From NCBI GenBank assembly GCA_947464185.1, contig CANHVY010000001.1, positions 124,001 through 188,000 on the forward strand: a stretch of DNA of 64,000 nucleotides, read 5' to 3'. Source of the stretch: Burkholderiales bacterium. GTDB taxonomy: Bacteria; Pseudomonadota; Gammaproteobacteria; Burkholderiales; Burkholderiaceae_C. The translations under genes were made by a program, and so were the position numbers. The stretch's first letter is position 1, and the number at the start of each line of letters is the position of its first letter. Below are positions 56,903 to 64,000 of the stretch, in pieces. The notes below the pieces were generated by a model. It did not search any database. It was not told the origin of the DNA and was given only the letters and a program-made list of their open reading frames with translations.

Positions 56903-57685
56903 ATGAGCCAACACATCCGCACCGGCGTCCTCAACGGCGTGGCCACGATCGAGATTGCGCGGCCCGAGAAGAAGAACGCCCTCACGGCCGAGATGTACAC
57001 CGCCATGGCCCAGGCCCTGGCCGATGCGCAGGCTGACGGCCAGGTGCGCAGCGTGCTGATCACCGGCCAGCCCGGCATCTTCACCTCGGGCAACGACATC
57101 GAGGACTTCATGAGCCGGCCGCCTGGCCAAGGCAGCGATTCGGCCGAAGCACCCGTGTTCCGCTTCATGAAGGCCCTGGTGGATTGCCCCAAGCCTGTGG
57201 TGGCGGCCGTCACGGGCGCGGCCATCGGCGTGGGCACCACCCTGCTGCTGCACTGCGACTTCGTCTATGTCAGTGACGAGGCGCGGCTGGCCATGCCCTT
57301 CGTGGGCCTGGGCCTGGTGCCGGAGTACGCCTCCAGCCTGCTGGTGCCGCAGCTCATGGGCCCGCGCCGCGCGGCCGAGAAGCTGCTGCTGGGTGACCCC
57401 TTCACCGGCGAGCAGGCGGTGGAGTGCGGCATCGCCAACGCCGTCCTGCCCGCCGGCGAGGTGATGGCCCATGCCCGCCGCGTGGCCGAGCGCTTCAACC
57501 AACTGCCCCCGGGCGCCGTGCGCGACGCCAAGCGCCTGATGCGCGCACCGCAGCGCGAGCTGGTGCTGCAGACCATCAAGACCGAAGGTGAGATCTTCGG
57601 CCAGCGTCTGCGCAGCCCCGAAGCCCGTGAAGCTTTCCAAGCCTTCTTCGAGAAGCGGCGACCTGACTTCAGCCCCTTCAGCTGA
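56903..57685 (+). CDS. Enoyl-CoA hydratase/isomerase
   Basis: A 260-residue crotonase-fold enzyme. The oxyanion-hole segments are SVLITGQPGIFTSGNDIEDF and VVAAVTGAAIGVGTTLLLHC; GLVPEYASSLLVPQLMG follows, with a Pro/Glu arrangement seen in some isomerases. The basic C-terminal helix (FEKRRPDFSPF) is typical. It is the fifth gene of the operon, after the thiolase by 13 bp, and likely an auxiliary hydratase or delta-isomerase for unsaturated acyl-CoA. No terminator is evident downstream. Confidence 0.9.
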   Translation: MSQHIRTGVLNGVATIEIARPEKKNALTAEMYTAMAQALADAQADGQVRSVLITGQPGIFTSGNDIEDFMSRPPGQGSDSAEAPVFRFMKALVDCPKPVVAAVTGAAIGVGTTLLLHCDFVYVSDEARLAMPFVGLGLVPEYASSLLVPQLMGPRRAAEKLLLGDPFTGEQAVECGIANAVLPAGEVMAHARRVAERFNQLPPGAVRDAKRLMRAPQRELVLQTIKTEGEIFGQRLRSPEAREAFQAFFEKRRPDFSPFS

Positions 57686-57752
57686 GCGACGCAGTCCGAG
57701 GGGCCTCGTACTTGCCGTATCAAGTGGGGGGTTAAAAAGAGACTTTTCATAA

Positions 57753-57776
57753 GGACGGTATGAATCCATAATGTCC
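57753..57776. promoter_or_regulatory. 24-bp dyad overlapping the start of the ATPase gene
   Basis: GGAC-gg-TATG-aatc-CATA-at-GTCC: both 4-base arm pairs share one centre (57764.5). The ATG at 57771 lies inside the right half. Flanks CATAA (57748-57752) and TTTATG (57777-57782) extend the symmetry with a one-base shift. The region is AT-rich compared with its surroundings. Confidence 0.5.
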
Positions 57777-59111
57777 TTTATGGAAGACTCTTATCGACCG
57801 TTGCTTCGGCAGAAGATCCTGGATGCGCAAGCTGCGCCGCTTCCCCGGCTGACCCCGCGTGATGTGTGGCTTCCGGCCGTGTCGGGCAAGGCCCTGGCGG
57901 TCATCGGCATGCGACGGGCTGGCAAGACCAGCTTCTTGTGGCAGCAACTGGCCAGCCGCCATGCCGGCGGCACCCCTCGCGAGGGTTTGCTGTACTTCAG
58001 CTTCGAGGACGACCGGCTGGCCGGTATGCGCACGGCCGATCTGGACTTGCTGGTGGAGGAGTACTTCAACCTCCATCCGGAGTGGCGCGACGGCCGGCGC
58101 AGCACCTTCTTCCTGGACGAAATTCAACTTGTCAGCGGCTGGGAGTTGTTCGTCAGGCGCTTGCTGGACACCGAGAACATCGAGCTCTTCGTGTCCGGCT
58201 CGTCAGCCAAGCTGTTGTCGCGCGAAGTAGCCACCAGCATGCGGGGCCGCGCGCTGGAGGCCGTGGTCACGCCCTTCAGCTTCCGCGAGGCCTTGCGGCA
58301 TGCGGGCCGTGAGCCGACCAAGCCCGCAAGCCGCCTGACCAAGGCGGAACATTCGCAACTCGCCCATGCCCTGGTTGAGTACCTGAGCGTGGGAGGGTTC
58401 CCCGAGGCCCAAGGGCTGGACGCGCGCAGCCGCCACGAACTCTTGCGCAATCACGTTGATGTGGTGCTGCTGCGCGATGTGGTGGAGCGGCATGACCTCA
58501 GCCAGCCGCAGATCCTGCGCTGGCTGGTGCAGCAGTTGCTGGGCAACGCCGCCGGGGCCTTCAGCATCCACAAGTTCTTCAGCGATCTGCGCTCCCGCGG
58601 CACATCCGTGGGCAAGGACACGCTCCACCAGATGCTGGCCCATCTGGAAGATGCGTTCTTGATCAGCACCGTGGGGCTGGCCACGGATTCCGTGCGGCGC
58701 CGACAGGTCAACCCGCGCAAGGTGTACCCGGTGGACACGGGCTTGATGGCACTGTTTGACACTTCGGGCAAGCCCAATCTGGGCCACGCACTGGAAACGG
58801 CTGTCCTCCATGAGCTGCTGCGGCGTGGCGCCGCGGTGGACTACGTGCTCACGACCGGTGGGTTCGAGGTGGACTTCTGCGCTCGTTGGCCCGAGGGTCG
58901 AGCCTGGCTGGTGCAGGTTTGCGCAGACCTGTCGGACGCGGCCACCCTGGCGCGGGAGGTGCGCGCGCTGCAAGACGCCCGAAGCCTGTGGCCTGGTGCG
59001 CGCGCCATGCTCGTGGCCTTGTCCGCACCTGCGGTGGTGAGCCTGCCCGCAGGTATCGAGTTGCACCGTGCCAGCACCTGGCTGCTGGAGGCGGAGCCGG
59101 CGATGACTTGA
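57771..59111 (+). CDS. AAA-type ATPase with DUF4143 domain
   Basis: A 446-residue protein of the ATP-binding AAA_14/DUF4143 family. Walker A GMRRAGKTSFLWQQL is near residue 46, Walker B TFFLDEIQLVSGWELFVRRL near 115, and an SGSSAKLLSRE sensor-like motif follows. The DUF4143 part includes VDVVLLRDVVERHDLSQPQI and the C-terminal nuclease-like region (KVYPVDTGLMALFD, VDYVLTTGGFEVDFCAR). Family members are scattered by horizontal transfer and their role is unknown; a nuclease or toxin-like function has been suggested from context only. Start ATG 57771 or 57780. It stands alone between the fatty-acid operon and fadH. Confidence 0.88.
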   Translation: MSFMEDSYRPLLRQKILDAQAAPLPRLTPRDVWLPAVSGKALAVIGMRRAGKTSFLWQQLASRHAGGTPREGLLYFSFEDDRLAGMRTADLDLLVEEYFNLHPEWRDGRRSTFFLDEIQLVSGWELFVRRLLDTENIELFVSGSSAKLLSREVATSMRGRALEAVVTPFSFREALRHAGREPTKPASRLTKAEHSQLAHALVEYLSVGGFPEAQGLDARSRHELLRNHVDVVLLRDVVERHDLSQPQILRWLVQQLLGNAAGAFSIHKFFSDLRSRGTSVGKDTLHQMLAHLEDAFLISTVGLATDSVRRRQVNPRKVYPVDTGLMALFDTSGKPNLGHALETAVLHELLRRGAAVDYVLTTGGFEVDFCARWPEGRAWLVQVCADLSDAATLAREVRALQDARSLWPGARAMLVALSAPAVVSLPAGIELHRASTWLLEAEPAMT

Positions 59112-59160
59112 ATGGTTCCAGGCGGAGATCTGCCGACCTTTCACCGTCCTCGTACGGCGT

Positions 59161-61335
<2,175 letters not shown>

Positions 61336-61368
61336 TCATGACCTACCAGCCCCCTCAGCCGGTGCGCA

Positions 61369-62223
61369 ATGTCCAGTCAGATATCACGATGGCTCTCCTG
61401 CCCTCGACCCCGCCCGTCGGAGGGGTCGTGCCGGCGGCCGGCCAGCGGACGGCTGAAGACGGCTGCCGTGGCCGCGGGCTTGTGGCTGCTGCACCTGGGG
61501 GTGCAGGCGGCCGACATCACGGTCTCGGCCGCAGCCAGCCTGACCCACGCACTTCGGGACGTGGCCCCGCTGTTCGAGGCGGCCCATCCCGCCCACAAGC
61601 TGCGCTTCAACTTCGGCGCCTCCGGTGCGTTGCTGACCCAGATGGCCCGGGGTGCGCCGGTGGATGTGTTCATCAGTGCCGACCAGGAAACGATGGACCA
61701 GGCGCAGGCGCAGGGCCTGGTCCGGGCGGCGCAGCGGCGCAACGTCGCCTCCAACACCCTGGTGGTGGTGGTGCCGGCCGCCAACGGTCCGTCCTCCAGC
61801 TTGCCCCAGCCCCCGTCCCCGCCGAAGACCCTGAACGATCTGGCCCGGCCCGCTTTCGCGCGCATTGCCATCGGGCTGCCGGCTAGCGTGCCCGCGGGCC
61901 GTTACGCCCAGGCAGCGCTGGAGGCAGCAGGCCTGTGGACGGCCATCGCGCCCAAGATCATCGGCGCTCATCACGTGCGCCAGGCGCTGGACTACGTGGC
62001 CCGCGCCGAGGTCGATGCCGGCTTCGTCTACGCCACCGATGCGGCGCTGATGCCCGGCAAGGTCAAGCTCGCCTTCACCGTGCCCACGGCCAAGCCCATC
62101 CTGTACCCGGCGGCCCCTGTCGTGGCCGGGCCGCATGCGGCTGACGGGGTGAAGTTCGTCGACTTCCTGCTCACGCCCGCGGCGCAGGCCGTGCTGGCCA
62201 AGCACGGCTTCGGTCGGCCCTGA
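61369..62223 (+). CDS. modA: Molybdate ABC transporter substrate-binding protein (ModA)
   Basis: A 284-residue periplasmic binding protein. After a signal segment (RLKTAAVAAGLWLLHLGVQA then ADITVSAAASLTHAL) come the molybdate-contacting features FNFGASGALLTQMARGAPVD and VFISADQETMDQA. The later ARAEVDAGFVYATDAALMPG is typical of the family. The first 27 residues before the hydrophobic core are longer and more basic than usual, so the true start may be internal. A short Pro/Ser-rich loop lies near residue 140. Likely repressed by ModE with molybdate through the operator at 61262. Confidence 0.92.
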   Translation: MSSQISRWLSCPRPRPSEGSCRRPASGRLKTAAVAAGLWLLHLGVQAADITVSAAASLTHALRDVAPLFEAAHPAHKLRFNFGASGALLTQMARGAPVDVFISADQETMDQAQAQGLVRAAQRRNVASNTLVVVVPAANGPSSSLPQPPSPPKTLNDLARPAFARIAIGLPASVPAGRYAQAALEAAGLWTAIAPKIIGAHHVRQALDYVARAEVDAGFVYATDAALMPGKVKLAFTVPTAKPILYPAAPVVAGPHAADGVKFVDFLLTPAAQAVLAKHGFGRP

Positions 62224-62252
62224 TCAAGCCCTGAACCGGTGGCCGACTGAAC

Positions 62253-62927
62253 ATGGGTGAAGCCTGGACCGCGCTGGCATTGACGCTGAAGGTGGCGGGC
62301 TGGGCCACGGCGATCAACCTTGTGCTGGGGGTGGGTGTGGGCTATGCGCTCTCGCGCTGGCGCTTCCCGGGGCGCGATGTGCTGGATGCCATGCTGACGC
62401 TGCCCATGGTGATGCCGCCCACGGTGCTGGGCTACTACCTGCTGGTGGTGATCGGCAGCCAGGGCGTGGTGGGCGCCTGGCTGCTGCAGAACTTCGGCAT
62501 CCGCCTCATCTTCACCTGGCAGGCCGCCGTGATCGCGGCCACCATCGTGGCTTTCCCGCTGGTGTTCAAGGCGGCCCGGGCGGCGTTCGAGAACGTCGAT
62601 CCGCAGTGCGAGGACGCTGCCCGCACCCTGGGCTTGGGCGAGTGGGGCCTCTTCCTGCGGGTGTCACTGCCGCTGGCCTGGCGCGGCATCCTGGCGGGGC
62701 TTCTGCTGGCCTTTGCCCGGGCGCTGGGCGAGTTCGGCGCCACGCTCATGGTGGCGGGCAGCATTGCAGGCCAGACGCAGACCTTGTCCATCGCGGTGTA
62801 CGAGGCCGTGCAGGCGGGGCAGGACGACACCGCGAACTTCCTGGTGATGGTGACCTCGTTGGTGTGCATGGCCGTCCTGCTGAGCGCGGGCCGCCTGGTG
62901 CCCGGCCGCGTCGCGGCGCGAGGCTGA
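62253..62927 (+). CDS. modB: Molybdate ABC transporter permease (ModB)
   Basis: A 224-residue inner-membrane permease with about five hydrophobic helices. It begins AWTALALTLKVAGWATAINL and has the PMVMPPTVLGYYLLVVIG motif, followed by the EAA loop (CEDAARTLGLGEWGLFLRVS) and [20 protein letters not shown], characteristic of ModB and related to the CysT/CysW permeases at the other end of the window. Distance to modC is 12 bp. Confidence 0.94.
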   Translation: MGEAWTALALTLKVAGWATAINLVLGVGVGYALSRWRFPGRDVLDAMLTLPMVMPPTVLGYYLLVVIGSQGVVGAWLLQNFGIRLIFTWQAAVIAATIVAFPLVFKAARAAFENVDPQCEDAARTLGLGEWGLFLRVSLPLAWRGILAGLLLAFARALGEFGATLMVAGSIAGQTQTLSIAVYEAVQAGQDDTANFLVMVTSLVCMAVLLSAGRLVPGRVAARG

Positions 62928-62939
62928 GGCAGCGCACCC

Positions 62940-63644
62940 ATGTCCACCTGGGACCTGAGCCTGAAAAAGCAACTGCGCCACGGTGCGGGGCAGTTCACGC
63001 TGGAGGTCGCTTTTCGCAGCGCGGCACAGCGCCTGGTGCTGTACGGGCCCTCAGGGGCGGGCAAGACGCAGACGCTGCGCATGATCGCCGGCATCACGCT
63101 GCCTGACAGCGGCTGGGTGCGCGTGGCGGGCCGCGCGCTCTACGACGGTGCGGCGGGCCTGAGCCTCTCCCCCCAGCAGCGTCAGGTGGGCTATGTGTTC
63201 CAGGACTACGCACTCTTCCCGCATCTGACCGTGCGGCAGAACATCGCCTTCGCGCTGCGGCGGGGCTGGCGCAACCCGCTGCGCCGGGAACCGCTGCCCG
63301 AGGCCGACCGCTGGATCGAGCAGTTCGGCCTGCAGGACGTGGCCGCGCAGCTTCCTCATCAAATCTCGGGCGGACAGCGCCAGCGCACGGCTCTGGCACG
63401 CGCGCTGGTGACCCGGCCCACCGCGCTGCTGCTGGACGAACCCTTTGCCGCGCTGGACAAGGCGCTGCGCCACCGGCTGCGCGAGGAGTTGCTGGAGCTG
63501 CAGATGTCGCTGCAACTGCCACTTCTGCTGATCACCCACGACGAAGACGATGTCGACCGCCTGGCGCAGGAAGTGGTGTACCTGGATGCCGGGCGCGTAC
63601 GCGGCACCAGCGCTGTGCCCAGCCCCAAGACGATGGAGTCCTGA
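62940..63644 (+). CDS. modC: Molybdate ABC transporter ATP-binding protein, short form (ModC)
   Basis: A 234-residue ABC ATPase with Walker A GPSGAGKTQTLRMIAG near residue 40, the Q-loop YVFQDYALFPHL, signature ISGGQRQRTALARAL and Walker B LLLDEPFAALDKAL; the switch histidine is in LITHDEDD. Typical ModC has about 350 residues with a molybdate-binding MOP domain; this one stops after the nucleotide-binding domain (short tail SAVPSPKTMES). Regulation by intracellular molybdate through ModC is therefore lacking; ModE may be the main sensor. modE starts 1 bp after the stop. Confidence 0.9.
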   Translation: MSTWDLSLKKQLRHGAGQFTLEVAFRSAAQRLVLYGPSGAGKTQTLRMIAGITLPDSGWVRVAGRALYDGAAGLSLSPQQRQVGYVFQDYALFPHLTVRQNIAFALRRGWRNPLRREPLPEADRWIEQFGLQDVAAQLPHQISGGQRQRTALARALVTRPTALLLDEPFAALDKALRHRLREELLELQMSLQLPLLLITHDEDDVDRLAQEVVYLDAGRVRGTSAVPSPKTMES

Positions 63645-63645
63645 C

Positions 63646-64000
63646 ATGCCCGCCCGCCCACCGGTCGCAGCCCGGCCCGCGCCGCCTTCCCCGTCTTCCC
63701 CGTCTTCCCGACGACCTTCCCGACAGCCGCGCCACTCGGTCCTGCAGGTGCAGGGCTCGCTGTGGATCGAGGCCGGCGGCCGGTCGCTGGGGGGGCATGG
63801 ACGCATGGCCCTGCTGCAGGCCGTGGCCGAGCACGGCTCCATCACGCACGCGGCGCGCGCCTTCGGCATGAGCTACAAGGCTGCCTGGGACGCCATCGAC
63901 CTGATGAACACCTTGTCGGGCACACCGCTGGTGGAAAGGGTGACGGGCGGCAAGGGCGGCGGCGGCACCCGGCTCACGGCGCACGGGCACCGCCTGATCG
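63646..64000 (+). CDS. modE: Molybdate-responsive regulator ModE, N-terminal part (cut by window edge)
   Basis: The first 118 residues of a ModE-family regulator; the rest is beyond the window. After a Pro/Ser/Arg-rich lead of about 30 residues comes the winged-helix domain: VQGSLWIEAGGRSLGGHGRM, LLQAVAEHGSITHAARAFGM, SYKAAWDAIDLMNTLSGTPL, VERVTGGKGGGGTRLTAHG. This is the usual ModE/LysR-like N-terminus. Whether the C-terminal molybdate-binding domains are present cannot be seen. It would act on the palindrome at 61262. Confidence 0.88.
   Translation, partial: MPARPPVAARPAPPSPSSPSSRRPSRQPRHSVLQVQGSLWIEAGGRSLGGHGRMALLQAVAEHGSITHAARAFGMSYKAAWDAIDLMNTLSGTPLVERVTGGKGGGGTRLTAHGHRLI

Overview
The window is GC-rich DNA (mostly about 70% GC by eye) from a betaproteobacterium of the order Burkholderiales, probably a Comamonadaceae/Sphaerotilaceae-like lineage. 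The evidence is gene content and order: sulfate transport and reduction genes, the block ABC exporter-bolA-murA-his, the block coaD-ferredoxin-pth-rplY-prs-tRNA-Gln-ispE-lolB-TPR-mutM-mutY, nadK-recN beside hrcA, and a TetR-controlled beta-oxidation operon. No species can be named from sequence alone. No rRNA, CRISPR array, transposase or integrase was seen.

Layout. (1) 1-8466: sulfate assimilation. cysT (partial)-cysW-cysA encode the sulfate importer, cysB the regulator, and cysH-cysD-cysN the activation and APS reduction steps. A two-gene cassette of lower GC and unknown function (2336-4021) lies between cysA and cysB and is the most unusual part of the window. (2) 8652-12224: a molybdopterin oxidoreductase, an aminopeptidase-like lipoprotein and a polyhydroxyalkanoate-system protein. 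(3) 12274-22585: ABC-2 exporter pair, class II aldolase, BolA-like protein, murA, then hisG-D-C-B-H-A-F; hisI and hisE are absent from the cluster. (4) 22582-32785: rsmD, coaD, ferredoxin, then a minus-strand housekeeping run from the TPR protein to pth, then mutM-mutY. (5) 32867-38273: minus-strand operon nadK-recN-rapZ-LON domain, divergent hrcA, and a CAT-anticodon tRNA. (6) 38339-44802: small membrane protein, lipoprotein cyclophilin, a galactonate-type pair (dgoK, dgoA), an Lrp regulator and an orphan homodimeric 2-oxoacid dehydrogenase E1. (7) 44844-49998: alpha/beta hydrolase and phosphoribosyltransferase diverging around an FNR-type box, a CRP/FNR regulator, a NarL-type response regulator, a glycine-zipper lipoprotein and an HNH nuclease. 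(8) 50275-57685: fatty-acid degradation operon. (9) 57771-64000: DUF4143 ATPase, fadH-type 2,4-dienoyl-CoA reductase, and modABC with the start of modE.

How they work together: CysTWA imports sulfate, CysDN makes APS and CysH (carrying the 4Fe-4S cysteines of APS reductases) reduces it without a PAPS step. ModABC supplies molybdate, which the oxidoreductase at 8652 needs. The TetR operon and fadH together give saturated and unsaturated acyl-CoA degradation. Many genes overlap by 4 bp (ATGA or GTGA), and several start within 5-9 bp of a TANAAT-like -10 hexamer, which suggests leaderless or nearly leaderless mRNAs.

Limits: functions come from motif and family recognition by eye. No database search was possible, and start codons are inferred.
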